A DNA stretch of 64,000 nt from Gemmata massiliana (lineage in GTDB: Bacteria; Planctomycetota; Planctomycetia; Gemmatales; Gemmataceae), in assembly GCF_901538265.1 (NCBI RefSeq), contig NZ_LR593886.1, positions 2,418,001 to 2,482,000 of the forward strand. The letters run 5' to 3'. Each line of letters begins with the position of its first letter. Position 1 is the first letter of the stretch. The translations under genes and the position numbers were made by a program. Below are positions 9,086 to 17,072 of the stretch, piece after piece. The notes beneath the pieces were generated by a model. It was given only the letters and a program-made list of their open reading frames with translations, was not told the DNA's origin and did no database searches.

Positions 9086-10801
9086 ATGGGTGCGGAAATT
9101 CCCGCGGTCGCCGATCAGGGCGCGCTGTTTCGGCGCCTCCGCGCACAACTGTTTCGTAACGGTTTGCGCGTTGCCCTCGAAAACGGTCGCGTGCGGCTGT
9201 TCACCATGATCGCCACGAGCGGGGTGGTGGCCGCGTTCACGTTCGCGGTGAGCCTGTACCTGTTCAACCAGCTCGCGGTCAACAACATCCCGTTCAAGGG
9301 GGCCATCGTCGAAGCACTCTTCGACCTGCTGTTCTTCACGCTCGGTACGATGCTCATTTTCTCGACCGGGATCATCCTCTACGCGAGCCTGTTCACCAGC
9401 CCGGAAGCGCGGTTCTTGCTCTGCTCGCCGGCGCGCGCGGATCAGATCTTCGCGACGAAGTTCCAGGCCGCGGTGACGTTCAGTTCGTGGGGCTTCGTGG
9501 TGCTCGGCGTGCCGGTCTTCGTGGCCTACGGCATCATGTCGAGCGTGCCGTGGTACTTCTACCCGCTTTTGCCCGCGTACCTGTTCGGTTACGTGCTCCT
9601 GCCCGGTTCCGTGTCGGCCGCGGTGTGCTTGCTGCTCGTCCGCTACATGCCCCGGAATCGCAAACAGTTCTTCGCGCTCGTCGCCCTCGTTTTCGCGCTT
9701 GCGCTCGTGGTGTGGGGGTACCGGGTGGTGCTTAGCTTGAGGAAGTCGCTCGTCACGAGCGGGCGGGAACTGGACGACCTGATCGGTCAGTTCAGCCTGT
9801 TGCGGAGCAGCTTTTCGCCGAGTCACTGGATGACGAGCGGTTTGATGGCCGCGGCCCGCGGGAACCTGAGTGGGGCGCTGGTCCCGCTCGCGCAAGTTTG
9901 GAGCAACGGGCTTCTGCTCTTCGTGTTCGCGGCGTGGGTCGCCCGGCGCGTTTACCGCACCGGGTACGATCGCATTTCGGCGTTCGGGCGCGGGAAGAAG
10001 ATTTACGGCACCAGTCCGCTCGACCGGATGATGGAACTGCTCGTGTGGTACTTCGACAAGCGGACCCGCGTGCTCGTGGTGAAGGACTTCCGCACGTTCC
10101 GGCGCGACCCGACGCAGTGGGCCGTGCTCGCCATTTTCGCGGTGCTCATGCTGATCGGTGCGAGTAACTTCCGCCAGTATTACTCCGCCGATATCGGGAT
10201 CATGGACAAGTACGCGATCAGCCTCATGAACCTCTGCGGGACCGCGATTCTGATGTGCGCCGGCTTGAGCCGGTTCATCTTTCCGCTGATCTCATTGGAG
10301 GGGCGGAAGTTCTGGATTCTGGGCCTCACGCCGGTCAGTCGCGATCAGATCCTGTGGGGGAAGTTCGCGTTCGCTGCGACCGGGTCGCTGATTGTCGCCG
10401 AGACGCTCATTCTGGGGAGCGACTTACTACTCACGCTTCCCGCAGAGGCGATACTGCTGCACGCGGTCGCGGTTGCGGTGGTCGCAATCGGATTGAGTGC
10501 GCTGAACGTGGGATTGGGCGCCTACCTGCCGACGTTCCGCGAAACGGACCCGTCGAAGATCGTGGTCGGGTTCGGGGGCACCGTGAACATGGTGGTGGGG
10601 TTGGCGTTCCTCGTCACCGTGATCGGTGTGATGGTGGTTCCGTTCCACGTCACGCAACTCGCGAAGGGCGCGACCGGGGGCGCGGCGAAAATCAACCCGT
10701 GGGTGTTCGTGGGTATCCCGATCGGGCTGATTCTTGGTGTGCTCGCGACCGTGCTACCGCTGCGCTACGGGGCACGGTCGCTGCGCGAAATGGAGTTCTG
10801 A
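9086..10801 (+). CDS. ABC-2-like multi-spanning membrane permease
   Basis: The 571-residue product has about twelve hydrophobic segments in two clusters separated by a cytoplasmic stretch around residues 300-350 (KRTRVLVVKDFRTFRRDPTQW). That phrase is typical of large ABC-2 export permeases, where it sits before the second membrane half. No signal peptide precedes the first segment. The ATG at 9086 follows GTGGGGAG at suitable spacing; the upstream ATG at 9047 lacks such a site. It most likely pairs with the ATPase at 7432-8175 as an exporter. The transported substrate cannot be deduced. Confidence 0.8.
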   Translation: MGAEIPAVADQGALFRRLRAQLFRNGLRVALENGRVRLFTMIATSGVVAAFTFAVSLYLFNQLAVNNIPFKGAIVEALFDLLFFTLGTMLIFSTGIILYASLFTSPEARFLLCSPARADQIFATKFQAAVTFSSWGFVVLGVPVFVAYGIMSSVPWYFYPLLPAYLFGYVLLPGSVSAAVCLLLVRYMPRNRKQFFALVALVFALALVVWGYRVVLSLRKSLVTSGRELDDLIGQFSLLRSSFSPSHWMTSGLMAAARGNLSGALVPLAQVWSNGLLLFVFAAWVARRVYRTGYDRISAFGRGKKIYGTSPLDRMMELLVWYFDKRTRVLVVKDFRTFRRDPTQWAVLAIFAVLMLIGASNFRQYYSADIGIMDKYAISLMNLCGTAILMCAGLSRFIFPLISLEGRKFWILGLTPVSRDQILWGKFAFAATGSLIVAETLILGSDLLLTLPAEAILLHAVAVAVVAIGLSALNVGLGAYLPTFRETDPSKIVVGFGGTVNMVVGLAFLVTVIGVMVVPFHVTQLAKGATGGAAKINPWVFVGIPIGLILGVLATVLPLRYGARSLREMEF

Positions 10802-10802
10802 A

Positions 10803-11324
10803 TCAGGCTTTGGGTCGGAACGCTTTCACCACGGCCTCGTTCGTGGTCAGGAACGGTCCGCCGATCAGGTCGATGCAGTAGGGGATCGCGGGCATCACCG
10901 CGAGCAAGCACTCGCGGATCGCGGACGGTTTGCCCGGGAGGTTCACGATGAGTGTTTTCCCGCGAATTCCGGCGGTTTGACGCGACAGGATCGCGGTGGG
11001 CACGGACTTCAGCGAGACCTGGCGCATGAGTTCGCCGAACCCCGGCAAGATCTTTTCGCACACGGCTTCAGTCGCTTCGGGGGTCACGTCGCGTTTGGCG
11101 GGTCCGGTACCGCCGGTGGTGACGATGAGACAACACCCCTCATCGTCGCTCATGGCCTTGAGGGTCGCTTCGATGTGCTCTTGTTCGTCCGGGATCACCA
11201 GCGCGTGTGGCTGCCATTCGCACGAGAGGAACTCGGTCAGGCACTCGCGGATCGCCGGCCCGCCGCGATCTTCGTACACGCCGTGACTGGCCCGATCGGA
11301 AACGGTGAGGATGCCGATGCGCAT
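10803..11324 (-). CDS. mog: molybdopterin biosynthesis protein, MogA/MoaB family
   Basis: The 173-residue protein matches the MoCF-binding fold: MRIGILTVSDRAS at the N-terminus, then TTGGTGPAKRDVTPEAT, the conserved glycine-rich and Asp/Pro-Glu motif that binds molybdopterin, and LPGKPSAIRECL near the end. The family adenylylates molybdopterin before molybdenum insertion (MogA) or is its paralogue MoaB; motifs alone do not separate the two. The ATG at 11324 starts the family domain, and the 64 upstream in-frame codons look non-coding. It is convergent with the permease gene, whose stop is one base away. No other molybdenum cofactor gene is in the window. Confidence 0.9.
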   Translation of the reverse strand: MRIGILTVSDRASHGVYEDRGGPAIRECLTEFLSCEWQPHALVIPDEQEHIEATLKAMSDDEGCCLIVTTGGTGPAKRDVTPEATEAVCEKILPGFGELMRQVSLKSVPTAILSRQTAGIRGKTLIVNLPGKPSAIRECLLAVMPAIPYCIDLIGGPFLTTNEAVVKAFRPKA

Positions 11325-11454
11325 AGGAGAGGTTGGGTCGGGATTCGGGGAAAGAACCGCGTGAGCGATCGCACGCCGTGTAGTATAACCGCCCGGTGTC
11401 CCGAGACTCGCACTCTCGCGCCCCAAATTTTCATCCCGAACCCGAATCTTCATC

Positions 11455-12663
11455 ATGCGCACCTGGTCCTTCTCCTCCGCCGGCGCACTGTTTTTCGGCC
11501 GGAACGCGGTCCGCATTCACCTCCGCGAAGCGTGCGAGCGGCTCGGCGCGAAGCGGGCGTTCATCGTGACGGACTCCGTTCTGGTGAAGGTGGGCTTGCT
11601 CGCACAAACGACCGAGCCGCTCACCGCGGGGAACGTGGCGTTCGCGCACTTCGACAAGATCACGCCGGAACCGGGCGTGGAACTCGTGCGCGAGTGCGTC
11701 GCAGCAGCGCGGGCTTTCGATCCGGACGTCATCATTGGTTTGGGCGGGGGGAGCAACATCGATACGGCCAAGCTCGTGTCGATGATTTTGGCTCACGGCG
11801 GCGACCCGCTTGATTACACGGGGGATTGTCGCGTACCGGGACCGGTCAAGCCACTCATCTGCGTCCCGACGACTGCGGGCACCGGGTCGGAAGTCTCCGC
11901 GGCGGCCGTGTTCACCGATACCGCGAACCACATCAAGGTGAGCTGCCTCAGTCCGTTCCTGCGGCCCGCGTTCGCGATCGTCGACCCGCTGTTCACCGTG
12001 AGCTGTCCGCCGAAGGTGACCGCGGACTCCGGTATCGACGCTCTCACGCACGCGATCGAGGGCTTCTGCGCCGTTCACAACGACGAGTTCCCGCTGCCGA
12101 GCGGCGAGAAGACCGTTTATCAGGGCAAAAACCCGATGGCGGATTCAATGGCGCGTGAGACGTTTCGACTCGTCGGAACGTATTTGAGGCGCGCGGTGAA
12201 GGACGGGAGCGACCTCGAATCGCGCGACGGCATGGCGCTCGCCGCAACTCTCGGTGGGCTCGCGTTCTCGAACGCGGGCGTCGCTCTCGTTCACGCGATG
12301 GAGTACCCCGTTGGCGGGGCGGTTCACGTTTCGCACGGTGCCGGGAACGGTCTGCTTCTGCCGTTCGTGATGCGCTTCAACCTGGAAAAGCGTGTACGCG
12401 AAACGGCTGAAATCGGCCGCGCGTTGCTGGGTGAAACCGGCACGACTTCGGACGAAGTACTCGCTGAGCAAACGATCTCTGCGATCGAGCAACTCCGTGC
12501 AGATATTGGCATTCCGCTCCGCCTGCGCGATATTGGCGTGACCGAAGCCATGTTGCCCGGGTTCGCGTCGAAGGCGTTCGCCATCAAGCGCCTGATGCGC
12601 GTGAACCCGCGGATGCCGCAGAGCGAGGACGATATTCTCGGCATCTACCGGGCCGCGTTCTGA
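11455..12663 (+). CDS. iron-containing alcohol dehydrogenase
   Basis: The 402-residue product is a full-length group III (Fe-ADH) dehydrogenase. NAD(P) binding is shown by GLGGGSNIDTAK near residue 98 and PTTAGTGSE near residue 140. Metal-ligand regions are DALTHAIEGF and HAMEYPVGGAVHVSHGAGN. It would reduce or oxidise an alcohol or aldehyde; the substrate is not predictable. It is transcribed divergently from the mog gene, the 130 bases between them holding both promoters. The start ATG at 11455 begins the typical N-terminal strand (RTWSFSSAGALFFG). Confidence 0.92.
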   Translation: MRTWSFSSAGALFFGRNAVRIHLREACERLGAKRAFIVTDSVLVKVGLLAQTTEPLTAGNVAFAHFDKITPEPGVELVRECVAAARAFDPDVIIGLGGGSNIDTAKLVSMILAHGGDPLDYTGDCRVPGPVKPLICVPTTAGTGSEVSAAAVFTDTANHIKVSCLSPFLRPAFAIVDPLFTVSCPPKVTADSGIDALTHAIEGFCAVHNDEFPLPSGEKTVYQGKNPMADSMARETFRLVGTYLRRAVKDGSDLESRDGMALAATLGGLAFSNAGVALVHAMEYPVGGAVHVSHGAGNGLLLPFVMRFNLEKRVRETAEIGRALLGETGTTSDEVLAEQTISAIEQLRADIGIPLRLRDIGVTEAMLPGFASKAFAIKRLMRVNPRMPQSEDDILGIYRAAF

Positions 12664-12721
12664 TTGTGGTTACGGTCGAATTCTGTGGCCGGGCGCGCTC
12701 CGGTGTGTGCTAGATTCGCAC

Positions 12722-14107
12722 ATGATTGCGCGCGGGCCGGGTGTTGAGGGGACTACTGTGGGCCGGTGGCACGCGATTGCCGCGGTTGCTCCCGTGTTCG
12801 TCGTCACCCGCGTCGCGATCTTCTTTGCGGCTACGTCCGCCACCGATTCGCAGGTGTACTACCAGTACGGCGTGGCCGCCCGGGTTTCGTCCGTGGGTAC
12901 GCTGTTTCGCGAGTACGACGCCGAGTACCCGCAGTTGGCCGTCCTGTTTTCCGCGGGCGTCGGGCTCGTTGCGGACGTGCTACCTGCCGGGGCGGAGCGG
13001 GTGATCGCGGCCCGACCGAGTTTCCCAGCGGACACTGGCACCGCGCGCTTTCAGGTGGCCCTCGGGTTGGTCCTCGGCGCGATTGATCTGGGTGTACTAC
13101 TTCTGATCGCGCACCTCGGACGAAAGCTACAACCGAACGACCCGCGCACGCAAACGTGGCGACTCGGGTTGTACGTCGCCGGGACCGCCGCACTCGGCCC
13201 GATTTTGTACGACCGACTCGACCTCGTGGTTGGGGCCGTGGCGCTCGTTTCGGTGATCGCGCTCGTGTCGAGTCGCCCGATCGTCGCATACGCACTTTTG
13301 ACCGCCGGCGTGGGATTTAAGTTGGTGCCCGCGGTACTGCTTCCGCTATTTGTGGTGGCTGCTGCGGTGCAGCGCGCGGGTCGGTTTTGGCCCGCGTTCG
13401 CGCGTGAAATTGTTATCGCGCTCGTTGTGTTCGCGCTGTGGCCTGGTCTGTCGATCCTGTTTGGCGGAGGGGACCGGGCATTTGTGTACATGAAGTACCA
13501 CGCCGAGCGCGGGGTAGAACTGGGATCGGTTTATGCGGCCCCACTCCTCGCCCAAGACGCGAGCGTCGGGTACGCCTTCGGTGGCTACGTGGTGCGAGGG
13601 GCGGCGGCGGATCGTGTCGCAAAAGTGGCGCAGATTTTGACCATCGTGGGCGTCGGGCTGTCGTTTCTCGTAGCGGCACGCGCGCTTCGTCGGTGTGGTT
13701 CCGCGGACCGCGTTTCGGTTGTCGTCGCTGGCTGCGTGTTGACGTGGCTCGTGTTCATTCTGACGGGTAAGGTCGGGTCGCCGCAGTATTTGTTGTGGGT
13801 CGCTCCGCTCGTGCCGTTGCTCCCGCTGCGAACCCGGGCCGAGCGCGTGCGGGCGGTCGGCTTTGTCGGAGCCGGTTTGCTTGCGACGCTGACCTACCCG
13901 TACCTGTGGCCGGCAGTTCACGGGGCGCCCGTGCCGAATCAACCGGAGACTTGGGCGGGACCAACTCCACTCGGATTCGTACTACTTCTGGCGCGGTGGG
14001 GGGCGATTGTGGTGCTGACCGGCTGGTTGGCTCTTCGGTTGTGGAAATTCGACCACCGCGCGCCTTTCACTGACGTGCCCCGTACCAAATGTGGAGGCCA
14101 CCCGTGA
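12722..14107 (+). CDS. multi-spanning glycosyltransferase-like membrane protein (GT87/DUF2029 type)
   Basis: The 461-residue product has ten or more hydrophobic segments. It has an early acidic loop (YDAEYPQLAVLF), where GT-C enzymes keep their catalytic Asp/Glu, and a PAYLLWV-like stretch (SPQYLLWVAPLVPLLPL) characteristic of DUF2029 mannosyltransferase-like proteins. I infer sugar transfer from a lipid-phosphate donor outside the membrane. ATG 12722 is chosen over 12707. Its TGA overlaps the GTG start of the next gene (GTGA), so the two are translationally coupled. Confidence 0.78.
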   Translation: MIARGPGVEGTTVGRWHAIAAVAPVFVVTRVAIFFAATSATDSQVYYQYGVAARVSSVGTLFREYDAEYPQLAVLFSAGVGLVADVLPAGAERVIAARPSFPADTGTARFQVALGLVLGAIDLGVLLLIAHLGRKLQPNDPRTQTWRLGLYVAGTAALGPILYDRLDLVVGAVALVSVIALVSSRPIVAYALLTAGVGFKLVPAVLLPLFVVAAAVQRAGRFWPAFAREIVIALVVFALWPGLSILFGGGDRAFVYMKYHAERGVELGSVYAAPLLAQDASVGYAFGGYVVRGAAADRVAKVAQILTIVGVGLSFLVAARALRRCGSADRVSVVVAGCVLTWLVFILTGKVGSPQYLLWVAPLVPLLPLRTRAERVRAVGFVGAGLLATLTYPYLWPAVHGAPVPNQPETWAGPTPLGFVLLLARWGAIVVLTGWLALRLWKFDHRAPFTDVPRTKCGGHP

Positions 14108-15759
14108 CGCGGAACCGTGCCTCCATCTTGCTGACGCTGGCCGCGGTTGCCGGCTTCGTCGCGTGGTTCTGGTGTCGCGGGGAACAGTTCCTCGCGGCGA
14201 ACGGGCCGACGTTCGATGAACCGGTTCACCTCGCGGCCGGCTATTCGTACTGGGTGACGGGTAGTTTTCGGCTCAATCGCGAAGACCCGCCCCTCTTAAA
14301 AATGCTTTGGGCCGCGCCGCTTGTGTTCGGTGAACACCCACCGTACCCGTATGACGTCGCGCGCGAAACTAACAACGATCACTGGCACGTTGGGGACGCC
14401 TTCTTCTTTCATTCGGATCGGCCGCCGCGCGAGCTGCTGGCGCCCGCGCGGCGCGTCAATCTCGCGCTGGGCGTGTGTGTGGTTCTGTTGACGGGATGGT
14501 GGGCGTTTCGGCTGTGGAACTCGCGTCTCGCGGGTATCGGGGCCGCGGGGTTCGCGGTGTGTGACCCGAACCTGCTCGCGCTCTCGTGTGTTCTCTCCAC
14601 TGACATCGGGCTGACGCTGTTCGCGCTGCTCGCGTGCTACCTCGTGTGGGAGTACGTGGCTGCGCCGTCGCGCGGTCTGTTGGTTGGTGCGGGCGCGGCT
14701 CTGGGACTCGCGTTGGGGGCGAAGTTCTCGGCGCTGGCAGTCGTTCTGGGGCTTGGTACGGCCGGAGCGGTGTTCGTGCTCATGGGCGGACGGCTCGCAT
14801 TACCGAATACTCCGCCCGACGTCTCCCGCGGGCGCGCGCTCATTGAGTTCGCGTTTCGGTTGGGGCTGATCGCGCTCGTGGCGCTCGCCGCGACTTACGG
14901 ATTCGTCCATTTTGACCAGTGGGGAAGCGGACTCAAGTTCCAGCTCACGCGCGCCGCGCACGGCGACGGAATGATGTACCTCAACGGTGAACTCTCGCGC
15001 ACGGGCTGGTATCACTATTTCCTGGCCCTTTTTCCCATTAAACTGCCGCTCGGGTTGTTTACGGGTGCATTGCTCGTGGTCCTTACGAGCCGGTTGGTCC
15101 GCGCGCCACGAAGCGCGTTCCTGTTCGTGCCTGCAGTTGTATTCTTCGTGCTCGCATCGTACTCGCGGGTCGATCTCGGTATTCGCGTCGTACTGCCCGT
15201 TCTGCCGTTCCTGTACATCGTTGCGTCGGGATTAGCGAGTAGGGCTTGCTGCCACACCGCGGGAGGAGTTCTGTTGGCACTTTGCCTGGTGTGGGCGGGT
15301 GTTTCGGCCGCGCGAAGTGACCCGCACCCGATCGCGTACTTCAACGAACTGGCCGGTGGGCCGCGCGGCGGGCTTCGCTTCGTTGCGGATTCCAACGTAG
15401 ATTGGGGCCAGGGGCTTCCCGCTTTGAAGGCGTACCTCGATGCGCACGGACCGGAGGTCATTTACCTCTCGTACTTCGGCACCGACCGACCCGAAGCTTA
15501 CGGTATCCGATACCAAGCGTTACCAGCATACGGGCGCGTAGGCGCTCCCGGTGGTGAATTCATCCCTGCGGACGCGCCGCGCCACGTCGTTGTCGTGAGC
15601 GCGAACAACTTGCTCGGCATTTACTTGAACGATCCGGACACGTTTGCCTGGCTGCGCGCGCGCGCGCCGACGGCGATCCTCGGCGGCAGTTTGTACGTCT
15701 TTGACCTCACCGGCGACGCGGCGGTCGTCCAACACGTGCGCACGATTTCAGTGAAGTGA
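14104..15759 (+). CDS. GT39/ArnT-like membrane glycosyltransferase
   Basis: The 551-residue GT-C protein shows the first-loop acidic motif as GPTFDEPVHLAAGYSYWV and LNREDPPLLKMLWA, as in PMT/ArnT-type transferases, then about ten membrane segments and a soluble C-terminal part with SNVDWGQGLPALKAYL, a phrase common to planctomycete members. The start is GTG 14104, overlapping the previous stop, with GTGGAGG seven bases upstream; the ATG at 14089 is inside the ribosome-binding region. Likely function is transfer of a sugar from a polyprenyl-phosphate donor. The acceptor is unknown. Confidence 0.82.
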   Translation: MTRNRASILLTLAAVAGFVAWFWCRGEQFLAANGPTFDEPVHLAAGYSYWVTGSFRLNREDPPLLKMLWAAPLVFGEHPPYPYDVARETNNDHWHVGDAFFFHSDRPPRELLAPARRVNLALGVCVVLLTGWWAFRLWNSRLAGIGAAGFAVCDPNLLALSCVLSTDIGLTLFALLACYLVWEYVAAPSRGLLVGAGAALGLALGAKFSALAVVLGLGTAGAVFVLMGGRLALPNTPPDVSRGRALIEFAFRLGLIALVALAATYGFVHFDQWGSGLKFQLTRAAHGDGMMYLNGELSRTGWYHYFLALFPIKLPLGLFTGALLVVLTSRLVRAPRSAFLFVPAVVFFVLASYSRVDLGIRVVLPVLPFLYIVASGLASRACCHTAGGVLLALCLVWAGVSAARSDPHPIAYFNELAGGPRGGLRFVADSNVDWGQGLPALKAYLDAHGPEVIYLSYFGTDRPEAYGIRYQALPAYGRVGAPGGEFIPADAPRHVVVVSANNLLGIYLNDPDTFAWLRARAPTAILGGSLYVFDLTGDAAVVQHVRTISVK

Positions 15760-15819
15760 TGCGATCGCTTGGGGCTGCCGCGGGTACAAGGAACAACCCG
15801 GTATTCACTCGACCGAACT

Positions 15820-16965
15820 ATGTCACCACGCTTTCGCTCGGTACTCGTGCTGCTCGTGGGCGGGGGCGTGCTCACGTTCGTCGCGGACGGACTCGTGCGC
15901 ACGCCCGGGCTTCTCGTACCGCGCGATTTTCTTGAGTATTGGTCCGCCGGGCGAGTAAACTTGCGCGGTGGGAACCCGTACCACCCCACTGAACTGCTCG
16001 CCGAACAGCAAAGCGCAGACCCGACCCGTGCTGACGCGGTGATGATGTGGAACCCGCCCCCGGCACTCGCCTTGTACATGCCGCTCGGTGCCTGCGCGCC
16101 GCGGTGGGCCATGCTCCTGTGGACCGGGTTGCAACTGGCGGCCGTGTTCGTCGCGTGTGATTTGCTGTGGCGCGCGTACTGCCCTGTTCACCGTTGGTTC
16201 GCGCCGCTCGTTGCGGTTTCCTTTGTGGGGACGTGGTGGTTGGTCAGTTATGGTCAAAATACGGGGCTTCTTCTGCTGGGGTTAGCCGGTTTTGTGCACT
16301 TCACAAAGAGCGAACGACCACTTGCAGCCGGCGCGTGTGCCGCACTCACCGCGCTCAAACCGCACCTGCTCGCGGTGTTCGGGGTACTGCTCGTGACCGA
16401 CGTGCTCACCCGACGCGGCCGCGCGACGCTCGGTGCCGGGTGTGCGGTGCTCGCGCTCGCCCTCGGGGTCGTGCTGGCGGCGAATCCGCTCGTCATTTCG
16501 CAGTTCATCGGGGCCGTGCGAACTCCGGCGGAGGGGGCCGTTCCGCTCTCGGAATGGGCGCTACCGGTTCCGGCTTACTGGCTGCGGATGTGGCTCGCGC
16601 CGAACCGCTTCTGGGTTCAATTCGTGCCCTGTGCGGCCGCGTGTGCCGGGTTCCTAGGGTACCGTTCGTATAAGGGCAGTGTGTGGACTTGGGCGCGCGT
16701 GATACCGCTAATCGTCGCCGCGTCGGTTCTCGCAACGCCTTACGGTGGCTGGCTTTTTGATCTCCCTGTGTTGCTCTTGCCCGTGCTCTGGGCGGTGGCT
16801 CGGTTCGTTCGTGACGGAAAGTGGCGACTTGCAATTACAATCGTGTGGTGGCAAGCGGCGCTTACGACCGTTACGTACGCGACCCCCGGCGGATTGCACG
16901 GATACTGGTGGGTCGCGCCCGCGGCGCTGATACCGTGTCTATGGGTATGGGCAAGCGATAGGTAA
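15820..16965 (+). CDS. DUF2029 (GT87) family membrane protein
   Basis: The 381-residue product has about nine hydrophobic helices. It has the DUF2029 hallmark early loop DFLEYWSAGRVNLRGGNPYHP, with the acidic residue and the GNPYxP motif, and ALKPHLLAVFG in the middle. Family members are polyprenol-phosphate-mannose-dependent transferases in actinobacteria; the activity in planctomycetes is unproven. ATG 15820 starts just before the first membrane segment. It is the last of three same-strand GT-C genes (12722-16965), which together suggest assembly of a surface or secreted glycan. Confidence 0.82.
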   Translation: MSPRFRSVLVLLVGGGVLTFVADGLVRTPGLLVPRDFLEYWSAGRVNLRGGNPYHPTELLAEQQSADPTRADAVMMWNPPPALALYMPLGACAPRWAMLLWTGLQLAAVFVACDLLWRAYCPVHRWFAPLVAVSFVGTWWLVSYGQNTGLLLLGLAGFVHFTKSERPLAAGACAALTALKPHLLAVFGVLLVTDVLTRRGRATLGAGCAVLALALGVVLAANPLVISQFIGAVRTPAEGAVPLSEWALPVPAYWLRMWLAPNRFWVQFVPCAAACAGFLGYRSYKGSVWTWARVIPLIVAASVLATPYGGWLFDLPVLLLPVLWAVARFVRDGKWRLAITIVWWQAALTTVTYATPGGLHGYWWVAPAALIPCLWVWASDR

Positions 16966-17072
16966 ATTGGGTTTGTGGGCCTCGCGATATGGTGAATTGA
17001 ACCAGTGCAATTGCGGAGTGAACGCGGCAAATGGTTGGTATTGACTCTCGCCGTGTCCTGGATAGTATTACT